64,000 nucleotides of DNA from JAAYAY01 sp963674575 (GCA_963674575.2 CAXXQT010000006.1:434001-498000), one strand, 5' to 3'; counted from the first letter of the stretch, positions 17,444 to 26,839 are shown. A program made the numbers and translations. Notes: generated by a model from the sequence alone, not told the origin.

Positions 17444-18331
17444 ATGACCGATCGTTTTCGCGTAGCCGGACTCGGCGAAATGCTCTGGGACGTCTTTCCG
17501 ACCGGGGCCGTCTTCGGTGGGGCTCCTGCGAATGTTGCCTGTCATGCCGCCGCCCTGGGGGCCCAGGCGGCCATGATCAGCGCCGTCGGCGCCGACGACC
17601 TGGGCGAGCAGGCTCTTGCCGCCCTGGCGGAACGGGGGGTCGACACCTCCGCCGTGGCCCGGACGTCCGCCTTTCCCACGGGCACCGTGCAGGTCCACCT
17701 CAGCGCCGACGGGCAACCCGATTACGAAATCACCCGCGACGTGGCCTGGGACCACGTGCCTTGGACCTCGGAAGCCAAGACACTTGCGACCGACGCGGAC
17801 GCGGTCTGCTTCGGCAGTCTCGCCCAGCGGGGCGAGGCCACTCGCGATACGGTCCGCCGGTTTCTCAAGGCGACCCGTCCCGCCTGCCTTCGCGTTTTTG
17901 ACGTCAATCTTCGGCAGAATTTCTACGACGACGCAACCCTCCACGAATCGTTGAGCCTGGCCAACGTTCTCAAGCTCAACGACGAAGAGGCCCCGATTGT
18001 GGCCAAGGCCTGCTTCGGCGTGGCCATGGACGACCCCATCGATCGCCTGATCGAGGAGTTCAATCTGCGTCTGGTGGCCTTGACCCTCGGTTCGGAGGGC
18101 GCCGTTCTCGCCGCCGGCGGCAAGCGACACCGTGAGCCTGCTCCCCCGGTGGACATTGCCGACACGGTGGGGGCCGGCGATTCGTTCACCGCTGCCATGA
18201 TTTTGGGGACCCTGGCCGGTTGGCCGCTGGAGAGAATTGCCGCCCGGGCCACGGCCGTGGCTGCCTATGTGTGCTCCCGGTCCGGCGCCACGCCCCGTCT
18301 GCCGGAAGAATTGACGGGCGGCTTCGTGTAG
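17444..18331 (+). CDS. PfkB-family sugar kinase (fructokinase-like)
   Basis: 295 residues. ATG at 17444 (MTDRFRVAGLGEMLWD); a frame start 51 bases earlier lacks family sequence. Features: substrate-binding FGGAPANVACHAAALG near the N-terminus, a central ribokinase-fold core, and the C-terminal signature DTVGAGDSF with the catalytic-base Asp near residue 246. It phosphorylates a ketose or similar sugar using ATP in the cytoplasm. FGGAPANVA is typical of fructokinase-like members, but specificity cannot be fixed by eye. It lies divergent to the Gfo/Idh gene. Confidence 0.88.
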   Translation: MTDRFRVAGLGEMLWDVFPTGAVFGGAPANVACHAAALGAQAAMISAVGADDLGEQALAALAERGVDTSAVARTSAFPTGTVQVHLSADGQPDYEITRDVAWDHVPWTSEAKTLATDADAVCFGSLAQRGEATRDTVRRFLKATRPACLRVFDVNLRQNFYDDATLHESLSLANVLKLNDEEAPIVAKACFGVAMDDPIDRLIEEFNLRLVALTLGSEGAVLAAGGKRHREPAPPVDIADTVGAGDSFTAAMILGTLAGWPLERIAARATAVAAYVCSRSGATPRLPEELTGGFV

Positions 18332-18392
18332 ATGCGAACAAGTGTCTCGTCCTTGCCTTGGAATCTGAACGATACCAACGCAGCCACAACAG

Positions 18393-18602
18393 GGCCGTTT
18401 ACGGTCCTTTTCTGCCGCAGGCGGTCTTAGGCCCGTGCTTCAGCACGGGTCCGCCAGGTACGACACACACTTGCCCCCCCGTTCGCACTGCCGCCGAGGG
18501 CGGCGGTGCGGACGGGGGGATGGGCGCGAGGTCAGGCTGGGCGACCCGCCGTAAACGACGGGCCTAAGACCGCCTGCGGCGGGCAACGACCATAAATGGC
18601 CG
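18393..18602. repeat. Long inverted repeat element (BIME/MITE-like)
   Basis: The two ends are inverted copies. Bases 18414-18436 and 18558-18580 are perfectly complementary over 23 bases (core GGCGGTCTTAGGCCCGT). The arms extend outward imperfectly by about 22 bases more (GGCCGTTTACGG against CCATAAATGGCC). Inside are two smaller hairpins: GCCCGTGCT/AGCACGGGT near 18431 and GCACTGCCGCC/GGCGGCGGTGC near 18490. It lies downstream of the PfkB gene and upstream of a sulfatase gene, with no protein coding. It looks like a composite REP or a non-autonomous element. The rest of this gap (18332-18764) shows nothing else. Confidence 0.85.
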
Positions 18603-18764
18603 TCCATTGAACGCGAACCCTGCCGCCTTGCTTGCTCGGGGAATGTCCGAAAAACTCAGGATGATCCGGGCATTTCTCAATGACACGGGATGTCGCGTCG
18701 GGTAGAAAAGGGGCAAAGAAACGCCATCGGTCTTTCCCCTGACTGCACCAAGCGAGGTTCGATC

Positions 18765-20546
18765 ATGAGACGCCCGGTTGTTGGACTCATTGCCCTGGTT
18801 GGATGGATTCTCCTTGCGGCTTCCTCCTTCGCCGCTCGGCCAAACGTCGTGCTCATCATGACGGACGACCAGGGCTACGGCGATCTGAGTTGCCACGGCA
18901 ACCCGGTCCTCAAGACGCCCAATCTCGACAAACTCTACGGCGAGTCCATTCGACTGACGGATTACCACGTGGCCCCCACATGCTCGCCCACGCGATCAGC
19001 CCTGATGACGGGGCACTGGACGAACCGAACCGGTGTGTGGCACACGATCATGGGTCGTTCCATGCTCCGGGCCAATGAAGTGACGCTCGGCCAGATCTTC
19101 AAGGATGCGGGCTACGCGACCGGCATGTTCGGCAAGTGGCACCTTGGCGACAACTATCCCTACCGTCCGGAAGATCGCGGATTCACCGAGGTGATGCGTC
19201 ACGGGGGCGGCGGAGTGGGCCAGACGCCCGACTTCTGGGACAACGCCTATTTCGACGGCTCCTACTTTCACAATAGCAAGGCCGAACCCGTCAAGGGCTT
19301 CTGCACGGACGTCTGGTTCGACTATGCCAAGCGGTTCATTGCGGCCCAGAACAAGGCCGGCAAGCCCTTCCTGGCTTATATCGCCACGAACGCGCCGCAC
19401 GGCCCGATGCACTCGCCCGAGACTGCCAGTCAGCCCTACCAGGGCCAGAATGTTCACGTGGCCAATTTCTTCGGGATGATTGCCAATATCGACGAGAACG
19501 TGGCCAAGCTGCGAACCTTCCTCGACGAGCAGGGCCTCACGGAGAACACGATCTTCATCTTCACCACCGACAACGGCACGTCGTCGGGAGCACGGGTTTT
19601 CAATGCCGGCATGCGAGGCCAGAAGGGCAGCGAATACGACGGCGGACATCGCGTGCCGCTGTTCATTCGTTGGCCGGCCAAGGGGTGGACCGAAGGACGC
19701 GACGTGACGCCCATCACGGCCCACGTGGACGTGGTTCCCACGCTGATCGACCTCTGCGGCATTCCCGCTCCGGAAGGCGTCAAGTTCGACGGCCGCAGCC
19801 TTCGCCCTCTGCTGGAGAACCAGCCCGGCGTGGAGCAGAGTTGGCCGGATCGCATCCTGGTGACCGACTCGCAACGAGTCAAAGATCCGATCAAGTGGCG
19901 CAAGAGCGCCGTCATGACAAGCCGTTGGCGACTCAACAACGGCAAGGAACTCTACGACATGAAGGCTGATCCGGGGCAGAAGGCCAACGTGGCCAAGGAG
20001 AACCCGCAGGTCGTTGACCGGCTCCGCGGCTTCTATGAAGACTGGTGGGCCGAGTTGGAACCCACCTTCAGCCAGTCCACCGCGATCTACCTGGGGCACG
20101 AGGCGGACAATCCGGCCCGGCTCACCTGCCACGACTGGATCACCACCCGGATGACTCCCTGGAACCAGTCGCAGGTCCGCGCCGCCATGACCGGTGAGCC
20201 GAACACGGGCTTCTGGAATGTGAAGGTTGTCGAGGACGGCTTGTACGAAATCTCCGTCCGCCGCTGGCCCCGGGAAACCGGCCTGTCGATCGATTCCTCC
20301 CTAGCTCCCGGCGCTCCTGTCCCGGGCGACAAGGCCTTCCGGGCCACGCCGGGCAAGGCCTTTCAGGCCACACTCGCCCAGATCGAGATTGCCGGCCAGA
20401 AGATGGAATTGCCCGTCGAACCGGGGGCGAAGGAGGTCACCTTCAAGATGCATCTCAATCCCGGAACAACCACGCTCAGCGGGCGCTTCTTCGACGCCGA
20501 GGGAGGTTGGATCGGGACGTATTACGCGTACGTCGAGAAGAAGTGA
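18765..20546 (+). CDS. Secreted arylsulfatase (formylglycine-dependent)
   Basis: 593 residues. ATG at 18765 gives a signal peptide (VVGLIALVGWILLAASSFA). The sulfatase domain opens with NVVLIMTDDQGYGDL (metal-binding DD). It has CSPTRSALMTG with the Cys near residue 73 that would become formylglycine, and GKWHLG near 126. Metal ligands lie in TTDNGTSSG. The last 100-150 residues form an extra beta-rich domain after the catalytic part (AIYLGHEADNPARLTCHDW...). It removes sulfate esters from glycans outside the cytoplasm. It is followed after 132 bases by a fucosidase gene, suggesting joint use on sulfated fucose-containing glycans. Confidence 0.92.
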   Translation: MRRPVVGLIALVGWILLAASSFAARPNVVLIMTDDQGYGDLSCHGNPVLKTPNLDKLYGESIRLTDYHVAPTCSPTRSALMTGHWTNRTGVWHTIMGRSMLRANEVTLGQIFKDAGYATGMFGKWHLGDNYPYRPEDRGFTEVMRHGGGGVGQTPDFWDNAYFDGSYFHNSKAEPVKGFCTDVWFDYAKRFIAAQNKAGKPFLAYIATNAPHGPMHSPETASQPYQGQNVHVANFFGMIANIDENVAKLRTFLDEQGLTENTIFIFTTDNGTSSGARVFNAGMRGQKGSEYDGGHRVPLFIRWPAKGWTEGRDVTPITAHVDVVPTLIDLCGIPAPEGVKFDGRSLRPLLENQPGVEQSWPDRILVTDSQRVKDPIKWRKSAVMTSRWRLNNGKELYDMKADPGQKANVAKENPQVVDRLRGFYEDWWAELEPTFSQSTAIYLGHEADNPARLTCHDWITTRMTPWNQSQVRAAMTGEPNTGFWNVKVVEDGLYEISVRRWPRETGLSIDSSLAPGAPVPGDKAFRATPGKAFQATLAQIEIAGQKMELPVEPGAKEVTFKMHLNPGTTTLSGRFFDAEGGWIGTYYAYVEKK

Positions 20547-20557
20547 CAGGTAAGACT

Positions 20558-20628
20558 AGCCCGGCTGCTCTCTGTTCCAACAGCACCAGCATGACGCGAG
20601 CGTTCCGGCAACCATAAGCAGCCGGGCT
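20558..20628. repeat. AGCCCGGCT palindromic repeat
   Basis: AGCCCGGCTGCT at 20558 and AGCAGCCGGGCT ending at 20628 are complementary ends of a hairpin with a loop of about 50 bases. It lies between the sulfatase and fucosidase genes and belongs to the family at 8186-8560. Confidence 0.8.
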
Positions 20629-20678
20629 CTTGATATCCCAGCCTCCCCTACGGCACGATCCAAGCAAAGGATGATCCC

Positions 20679-22265
20679 ATGGCCTCCGTTCGTCCCGTCC
20701 ACCGAGTCCTCGCACTGACTGTTGTGTGCTTCAGCTCCTTCTTGGTCACCGGCGTCCTCAAGGCTGACGATCCGGACATGACTAAGCAACTCACAGAGGT
20801 CGACCAGTTCAACGCGAAAGGTCGGTGGCAAGCCGACTGGGAGTCGCTCTCGAAGCACGAGATTCCTGAATGGTTCCAGGATTCCAAGCTGGGCATCTAT
20901 GCCCACTGGGGCGTCTACAGCGTGCCGGCCTTTGGTAACGAGTGGTATCCGCGGCGCATGTACCTGGTGAAAGACAAGGCCCATAAGCACCATCTGGAAA
21001 CGTGGGGGCCCCTCGCCAAGTTCGGCTACAAGGACTTCATCCCCATGTTCACAGCGGAGAAATTCGACGCCGACCAGTGGGCCGAACTCTACGAGATGGC
21101 CGGCGCCCGGTTCGCGGGCCCCGTGGCCGAGCACCACGACGGCTACTCCATGTGGGCCAGCCAGGTGAATCGTTGGAACGCCAAGGATACGGGGCCCCGG
21201 CGGGATATTACCGGCGAACTGGTCAAGGCTCTGCGCAAACGCGGGATCAAGATCATCACCTCGTTTCATCACGGCTTCAACTTCCAGGGCTACTATACCA
21301 GCATCGAGGGAGCCGACACGGCCGATCCCGCCTACGGCGATCTTTACGGAAAGTTCGACGATGAGAAGGTCGCCCTGGATCGCTGGCTTCTCAAGCTCAA
21401 GGAAGTGATCGACGCCTACCAACCCGACCAGATCTGGTTCGACTTCGGGCTGGCCAAGATCCCCGACGAGTACAAGCAGCGGATGGCGGCCTACTATTAC
21501 AACCACGAGGCCCAGTGGGGCAAGCCGGTGATCATCACCCGCAAGGGCACCCATCTGCCCGAGGGCGTGGGCGCCCTCGACATCGAGCGGGGCAAGATGA
21601 CCGGCATGGGGGAAGAACTCTGGCAGACGGACGACTCCGTCGCGACTAACTCCTGGTGTTATGTGGAAGGGCTGAAGCTCAAGTCGAGCGAGGAGCTCGT
21701 TCACGAACTGATCGACATTGTTGCGAAGAACGGCGTTCTGCTGCTGAATGTGGCTCCCAAGGCCGACGGCAGTTTTCCCGAGGACCAGAAGACGCAGCTC
21801 AAGGCGATCGGCGACTGGCTTCGGGTCAACGGCGAGGCGATCTACGCAACCCGTCCCTGGAAATTCCATGGCGAAGGCCCCCGCCTCTTCGACCGCGGAC
21901 GCGGGCTGGGCAAGATCCGTCAGGAGCAGGTGGCGTTCACGGCCGAAGACATCCGCTACACTCAGTCAAAGGACGGCAAAACCCTCTACGCGATCCTCCT
22001 TGGCCTGCCTGCCGACAAGGTCACACTCACCGCCGTCCGCGTCGACAAGACCGGCCCCGATGCCCAAGTCAGCCTCCTTGGAAACGACGGCACGCTGCCC
22101 TTCACAGCGAACGAGAAGAAGCAACTCGTTGTCGACACCACGTCAGTCAGTGCCGCGAATGCACCCTGCAAGTTCGCCTACAGCCTGAAGTTAGCGGGTT
22201 TCGAGCTGGACATCCAGCCCGACGCCGTGCAGGAAGCCCCGAAGACGAAGATGGTGCACGATTGA
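20679..22265 (+). CDS. Secreted alpha-L-fucosidase (GH29)
   Basis: 528 residues with a signal peptide (residues 1-29, ALTVVCFSSFLVTGVLKA). GH29 features: WFQDSKLGIYAHWGVYSVPAFG near the N-terminus, AGPVAEHHDGYSMWAS, FHHGFN, and QIWFDFG with the probable nucleophile Asp near residue 255. Then come WCYVEG and the C-terminal part of the barrel (NGVLLLNVAPKADG), followed by a beta-sandwich. It releases terminal L-fucose from glycans outside the cytoplasm. It follows a sulfatase gene in the same orientation, with a palindromic repeat between them. Confidence 0.93.
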   Translation: MASVRPVHRVLALTVVCFSSFLVTGVLKADDPDMTKQLTEVDQFNAKGRWQADWESLSKHEIPEWFQDSKLGIYAHWGVYSVPAFGNEWYPRRMYLVKDKAHKHHLETWGPLAKFGYKDFIPMFTAEKFDADQWAELYEMAGARFAGPVAEHHDGYSMWASQVNRWNAKDTGPRRDITGELVKALRKRGIKIITSFHHGFNFQGYYTSIEGADTADPAYGDLYGKFDDEKVALDRWLLKLKEVIDAYQPDQIWFDFGLAKIPDEYKQRMAAYYYNHEAQWGKPVIITRKGTHLPEGVGALDIERGKMTGMGEELWQTDDSVATNSWCYVEGLKLKSSEELVHELIDIVAKNGVLLLNVAPKADGSFPEDQKTQLKAIGDWLRVNGEAIYATRPWKFHGEGPRLFDRGRGLGKIRQEQVAFTAEDIRYTQSKDGKTLYAILLGLPADKVTLTAVRVDKTGPDAQVSLLGNDGTLPFTANEKKQLVVDTTSVSAANAPCKFAYSLKLAGFELDIQPDAVQEAPKTKMVHD

Positions 22266-22419
22266 GAGATACAAACCATTGGCTGCCAACGGACCTCAGA
22301 TTCGTTCATCCGGGGGGTTTCTTGACGGGACCTTGGTGGCAAGCTACTCTGACAAGTGTATTGGGGGGGGACCGCCCTTTGGCTCTTGGCGAATCGTGCC
22401 AATTCGGGAGAGGTGTCTT

Positions 22420-22677
22420 ATGAGCGTACCGCTGGCAGATGTTCTAAAGGCCGTGCAGCTCGAAGCCGGCAAAGTGTATCGCTGTCAAGTGGGTGACCTG
22501 CAGGTTGAAGTTCGGGTAGAGAGAAGCGTTCCTGATCTACTTCCGGCGGCGTTTCAAGAGTCGGATGTGATGCTCGATCCGTGGACGGATTTTCCCGAAT
22601 TGCAGAACGCCACGCTCTTGGATTCGGAACCAGCGGACCGGCTTCCGCCCGACGTCCCTCAGATCCCAATCGAGTAG
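22420..22677 (+). CDS. Small acidic hypothetical protein, first gene of a decayed pair
   Basis: 85 residues (MSVPLADVLKAVQLEAGKVY ... PPDVPQIPIE), with GGGAG nine bases before the ATG. There is no known domain; a short beta-rich N-terminal part (YRCQVGDLQVEVRV) and a proline-rich tail are visible. From memory, similar small proteins recur in planctomycete genomes next to a protein of the following gene's type. Only 4 bases separate its stop from the next start, so the two formed an operon. The partner is broken. Confidence 0.6.
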   Translation: MSVPLADVLKAVQLEAGKVYRCQVGDLQVEVRVERSVPDLLPAAFQESDVMLDPWTDFPELQNATLLDSEPADRLPPDVPQIPIE

Positions 22678-22681
22678 ATTC

Positions 22682-22871
22682 ATGGGGATCTATCAGCTTC
22701 CCGCTCCAGAGGAATCAGTAGACCAGGGGGACATCGTCGACGATTGCCCAATACTGCAGGTAGCTTCCTTTGACCCAGAGGCTCCAGCCTCCTTATCGGG
22801 AGCATCTTGCGAAGCACTTCGCAGATACCTACAGTCGAATTGGCTTGCCTCTGCCCTATGAAACGCAATGA
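22682..22871 (+). pseudogene. Internally deleted, frameshifted gene (GDIVDDCPI-type hypothetical protein)
   Basis: The ATG at 22682 opens a frame reading MGIYQLPAPEESVDQGDIVDD then CPILQVASFDPE, the start of a family whose proteins carry a GDI-x-DCPI motif. From about 22780 the sensible reading moves to another frame, which gives PPYREHLAKHFADTYSRIG and ends PLPYETQ at a TGA at 22869-22871. That looks like the C-terminus of the same family. The original frame stops at 22861 after 59 residues. The simplest reading is loss of the central part of a longer gene with a frame change at the junction. Family memory is partial; the two-frame pattern is seen directly. Confidence 0.55.
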
Positions 22872-23263
22872 GGGAAGGCACCACCGCGACCCTCTAGCTT
22901 ATTCGGCCTCGCCTCCATCAACGCACACATCAACGAAACCGTTGTGCGCGGATTAATCTACTGGAATACCCTGATGAGGCCAATTGAAGGACTGCCTCAC
23001 GGAATATAACACTCTGTTGGGGGAGCAAACGTGAGGGCTCAATGTGCTGACTGCCGTTTTGTCAAGGATTTTGAGGAAAATGCGGTTGCATACCCTTCCC
23101 GGGTCGTATTAGACTCCTGTTAACAATCGAGGTCTGCAATACCAGCAATCGCCCTCCCATCTCGTGGGAGGCCGCAATCGGGCCCTCCGGGTTTCCTTTG
23201 CGGCAAAGGGCGGGAGTTGGTCTCATCCATACCAGTAGAACCTCAGACCCTGGGATCGATAAG
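22872..23263. other. Intergenic region, no gene seen
   Basis: 392 bases after the broken gene. It contains short fragments of lower GC and a GC-rich, hairpin-like stretch around 23160-23215 (GGGAGGCCGCAATCGGGCCCTCC). TTGCAT near 23083 followed by GTATTAGACT could be a weak promoter for the next gene, but the spacing is short. Nothing else can be supported. Confidence 0.35.
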
Positions 23264-23629
23264 ATGAGAATCCATCTTGAAGAGATCAGGAGTGACGGGA
23301 AGGAACCGAAGAAGTTCGTCTACCTGTCGGACGACAAGCATCCCCATCCGCGAATTCACCAGCTGGAGCACTACGCGGATGTCGTTTCGGACCACAACCT
23401 TCTCGAGGCGGTGGTCGTGTCGAATTTGAAGTTCGACGAGATCCGCGATGAATACAGGCGGGTCTTGGCTGAGAACAACAACGAACTCAGCAAAGAACAT
23501 CGGCGCGCCATCGAGGATCTTGCCCACGAGGAACACTTCGTTCCGCACCATCCGGGCATGCTTCTGTTCTATCATCCGCAGATGAACGAGTTGCGGGGCA
23601 GAAAGATCCATCCGCCCGACGTCCGCTAG
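23264..23629 (+). CDS. Hypothetical protein, 121 residues
   Basis: The chosen ATG at 23264 starts MRIHLEEIRSDGKEPKKFVY; 22 upstream in-frame codons look non-coding. It is a soluble, charged, His-rich protein (HPHPRIHQLEHY; HEEHFVPHHPG) with amphipathic helices in the middle. There is no signal peptide, membrane helix or known motif. It stands alone between the decayed pair and a convergent sulfatase gene. Real coding is likely from its regular composition; function is unknown. Confidence 0.5.
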   Translation: MRIHLEEIRSDGKEPKKFVYLSDDKHPHPRIHQLEHYADVVSDHNLLEAVVVSNLKFDEIRDEYRRVLAENNNELSKEHRRAIEDLAHEEHFVPHHPGMLLFYHPQMNELRGRKIHPPDVR

Positions 23630-23690
23630 CCTGGCTTGAATTCTGCGTAGAAGCATTACCGCCATTTTGCGGCACGGGATGGCGAGGGGG

Positions 23691-25103
23691 TTACTTGTCC
23701 CCTCTCGCTGCTTTCCGCACGGCTTGCAACGCTTCCTTCGTATCCAGGGCGACTCCCGGGTCGTTTTGCGACTCCATCCAGCGATCCAGTTCGGCGCTCA
23801 GTCGGGTCTTGACATCGGCGTAGCGCGGATTGTCCGCCAGGTTGGTCATCTCATAGGGGTCTTGTGCTGTGTGGTAGAGCTGCTCGGCCGGGCGGCTCAT
23901 GTAGCGTTTGATGAGATCGTAGGCTTGGCTTTTTTCGCCCGACATATACATCCACTTGGCCCAGTAGGGATTATGGGCCTCGACGCCCATGATATGCCGC
24001 TCGATGTAGAGTTCGTCGGGAGTCAGGTTGCGGATGTAGCGGAATTCGGCATCGCGAATCGAGCGGATCGGGTAGGGGGGCCCCTCGGGCACGTTGTTGT
24101 GCATGGCGTAGGTGTATTGTCGGTGGGTATCCGTCTTGCCGAGCAGGACGGGCAGGAAACTCGTGCCGTCGAAGTCGGCCGAATTCACCGTTCCGCCGGC
24201 GGCCTCGATCAGTGTGGGCAACACGTCAGCATACTGAATCATGGCGTCGGTACGCTTATCAGGCGCGATTTTGCCCGGCCATCGGATCACGACCCCTGTA
24301 TGTACCCCCACATCCCAGTTGGTCCACTTGCAGCCGGGGAACTGGGCGCCTTGCTCGGAAGTGAACAGCACGAGCGTTTCTTTCGCACGGCCCGTCTGCT
24401 CAAGAGTTTCGAGAATCTCGCCAATCTGCTTGTCGAGATACTCGATTTCGGCCAGGTATTTGGCAAAGTCCTGGCGCGTTTGGGGGAGGTCGGCCAGGTT
24501 GGGTGGCAGCTTGAGCGCCTTCGGCTTGAAGTGGCCCGGGTCGCCCACGGTCCACACCACATGGGGCAGGACCAGGCCTACGACCAGGCAGAAGGGTTGA
24601 TCGCCATCGCGGCTCATGAACTCCCGGATGTATTTCGGGTCGTGCTCGGCGGTCGGGGCCACGCAATTCCGCTGATAGCCTTCGATCATCTCATAGGGAA
24701 AGACCGACGTGGGCACCAGGTGGGTCTTCCCGGCGATCCCCACGCGGTAGCCCAGATCGCCCAGGTAGTGGGCCATACTCTTCGTTCCCGGGCGGGCCGC
24801 CGAGTGATTCCAGCAGGCGCCGTTGCGGACCGGATAGAGGCCCGTGTTGAGTTCCGTTCGGCACGGCAGGCACATGGAAATCGACAGGTAGGCCTGGTCG
24901 AAGACGAGTCCCTCGGAGGCCAACTGATCGAGGTTGGGCATCTTCACATTCTTGCCGCCCCAAAGCGGCAGATCGCGAAAGGTGGCGTCGTCGGCCATCA
25001 CGATCAGGATATTCGGCTTCTCGGCTGCCGCCGCGACGGATGACCAGGTGAAACTGAGCGAGGCCAGACCGACGAAGAGGCACAAAAGGGATCGAAATCG
25101 CAT
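23691..25103 (-). CDS. Secreted sulfatase (CLPCR type)
   Basis: 470 residues from the ATG at 25103 (MRFRSLLCLFVGLASL...), which gives a clean signal peptide; an in-frame ATG 30 bases upstream is less likely. Sulfatase features: NILIVMADDATF, MCLPCRTELNTG with Cys near residue 78 as formylglycine precursor, and GKTHLVP where many have GKWHLG. FTSEQGAQFPG replaces the usual TSDHG. The TSEQG form is seen in a subgroup of planctomycete and Bacteroidetes sulfatases, often annotated heparan N-sulfatase-like. It is exported and removes sulfate from glycans. It is followed 3' (81 bases past its start, same strand) by no partner; the MFS gene lies upstream in the same orientation. Confidence 0.88.
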   Translation of the reverse strand: MRFRSLLCLFVGLASLSFTWSSVAAAAEKPNILIVMADDATFRDLPLWGGKNVKMPNLDQLASEGLVFDQAYLSISMCLPCRTELNTGLYPVRNGACWNHSAARPGTKSMAHYLGDLGYRVGIAGKTHLVPTSVFPYEMIEGYQRNCVAPTAEHDPKYIREFMSRDGDQPFCLVVGLVLPHVVWTVGDPGHFKPKALKLPPNLADLPQTRQDFAKYLAEIEYLDKQIGEILETLEQTGRAKETLVLFTSEQGAQFPGCKWTNWDVGVHTGVVIRWPGKIAPDKRTDAMIQYADVLPTLIEAAGGTVNSADFDGTSFLPVLLGKTDTHRQYTYAMHNNVPEGPPYPIRSIRDAEFRYIRNLTPDELYIERHIMGVEAHNPYWAKWMYMSGEKSQAYDLIKRYMSRPAEQLYHTAQDPYEMTNLADNPRYADVKTRLSAELDRWMESQNDPGVALDTKEALQAVRKAARGDK

Positions 25104-25184
25104 GGGGTGTCTCCTTGGAAGCAGATCCGACACGCCTCATGGACCAAGGGGCGAGTCTTCCTCTGAGCCTAGCACACGACCCCG

Positions 25185-26531
25185 TCAGGGGCAACGAGCC
25201 GAGCCGGACGACGTCGGCCCCTCCCGGACCTCCTCGACAATCGCCAGGAGCAGCAGCACTCCCGTGGTCCGAGTGATCCAGCCGAACAGGAAACTGAACT
25301 GGTAAAAGTCGGTCTCTCCCACGCCGGGAACGAGGAAGCGGGCCTCCCCAAAGCGATCGAAGAGCATTCCCCCGAGAAGTGTGCTGCCCGCAATGCAAAC
25401 GCCGCTGATCGCGTAGAAAGAAGCGATGGAGGCAGTCCTGTCCTCGGCCGGAGCGAGTTTGAGCATCAGATTCGGCAACGCAACGTTCAGTCCGGCGTAG
25501 CCAATCCAGACAATCCACGCACCGATCATCCAGTACCACGCATCGGGGGTCGAGAAAAAGTAGAAGAGCGGTCCTGATGCGACAATCGGGAGAGTCGCCA
25601 ACATGACGGTTCGATTACCCAACCGATCGGCGAGGCGTCCCATGGTGGGACTGATCGCCAATTGTCCCAGACGCATGCCTACTTTCAGCAACAGCATGAA
25701 GCCGAGCGAAATGGCCAGGACGCGGGCTGGATAGAGGTATTGGATGGACTGGGTCACGCCGTTGAAGAAGGAGAACCAGCAGCCGAAGTAGATCAAGCGG
25801 CGAAATCGCTTGTCGCGCAACGGGGCCAGCAGGTCTCGCCAGGTTGTCGAACTTCTGCTTGCCGGCTCCGAAGAGGTTCCCGGATCGGGCATGGCGGCCA
25901 GGGGAATCAACGCCAAGGCCATCAGGACGACACCCATCTCGGCCGTGATCGTGTAGACGAACCATTTGGGCAGCCCGGGCCAGGCGTCTCGAACGAACAT
26001 GGTGAACAGGCCGGCCACGACCATTCCGGCCGCCTGGCCCGTCACCATCCAACGTTCACGCCGTCCGAGGAACCGTCCCCGGATTCGCTCGGGTACGAGA
26101 TCACCGAGCCAGGCCCAAAGGGCGACCGTGGCGAGGTATTCCAACAAGTGATAGACACACCAGGCCGCCACGAGAAGAACGAGCCCAAGCGATGTTGTCT
26201 GGTTCGAGTGAACCGCGATGCAGGTTGGCAGCAATGCGAGCACGACAAGGCTGAGGGCGTAGGCCGCCAGGCAGAATCGCTTCCGGTTGCCGAACCAGCG
26301 AATCAGCCACGGCGTCGCGAGACGAAGGAGTCCCGCGATACGAGGAGCGGCCAGGATCACGCTGATCGCCAACCCGGCCCCTGGGGCTCCCAACTCCAAC
26401 GCCAGGTAGACAACCAGCGTGCTGCTGGTCAAGCCGTTGCCCAAGGCCCAAAGGAGTCCGTTTCGATAGGCCATCCGCCGGCCTTCGCGGCGTCGATGGA
26501 TCGGGAGCGGGTTATGGCCGTGGTCCGTCAT
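25185..26531 (-). CDS. MFS transporter
   Basis: 448 residues, about 10-12 transmembrane helices. I chose the ATG at 26531 (MTDHGHNPLPIHRRREGRRM); the frame continues upstream, but without membrane sequence. There is a cytoplasmic loop between the halves (about residues 205-225, DPGTSSEPASRSSTT) and a typical loop motif GRLADRLGNRTVM after helix 8. It is probably a proton-linked carrier of a sugar or other small solute; the substrate is not predictable. It lies upstream of, and in the same orientation as, a sulfatase gene (81-base gap), and diverges from the sugar ABC importer. Confidence 0.8.
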   Translation of the reverse strand: MTDHGHNPLPIHRRREGRRMAYRNGLLWALGNGLTSSTLVVYLALELGAPGAGLAISVILAAPRIAGLLRLATPWLIRWFGNRKRFCLAAYALSLVVLALLPTCIAVHSNQTTSLGLVLLVAAWCVYHLLEYLATVALWAWLGDLVPERIRGRFLGRRERWMVTGQAAGMVVAGLFTMFVRDAWPGLPKWFVYTITAEMGVVLMALALIPLAAMPDPGTSSEPASRSSTTWRDLLAPLRDKRFRRLIYFGCWFSFFNGVTQSIQYLYPARVLAISLGFMLLLKVGMRLGQLAISPTMGRLADRLGNRTVMLATLPIVASGPLFYFFSTPDAWYWMIGAWIVWIGYAGLNVALPNLMLKLAPAEDRTASIASFYAISGVCIAGSTLLGGMLFDRFGEARFLVPGVGETDFYQFSFLFGWITRTTGVLLLLAIVEEVREGPTSSGSARCP

Positions 26532-26839
26532 GGCTGTTAGCCTAGCGGGAGAGCAAAGCGTTCGCAACAATAGCTTCGCACTGGAGTGAAGAGTTCGGTC
26601 GTGCGGGTGAAGCGGACCCGGGGCAGAATCTTGAGGGCTGTCGTGCGTCCGGACGCAAGTCCAGGCCCAGTTCCGGCTGTTGTCAAAAATCGAATTCTCC
26701 AGGAGATTATGCGAACGGACGGCGACCAAAATAGTGATTGGCTTTGCGGAGCGACTCTGGCACGGAACCGGACGGATCGAGTATGATAGGCTGCTTGGCG
26801 ACGGGACGCCGCTTGTCTCTTGATTGGGATTTCTACCGG
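26532..26839. promoter_or_regulatory. Divergent promoter region between the MFS gene and the ABC importer
   Basis: 308 bases separate the two divergent genes. A TATGAT at 26782-26787 could be a -10 element for the ABC operon, but no good -35 lies at the right distance (TGGCAC is at 18 bases). No palindromic operator stands out. Confidence 0.25.

Noticed and set aside
26750..26790. Sigma-54 promoter (TGGCACG) upstream of the sugar importer
   Set aside because: TGGCACG matches a -24 element, but no TTGC follows at the -12 distance.
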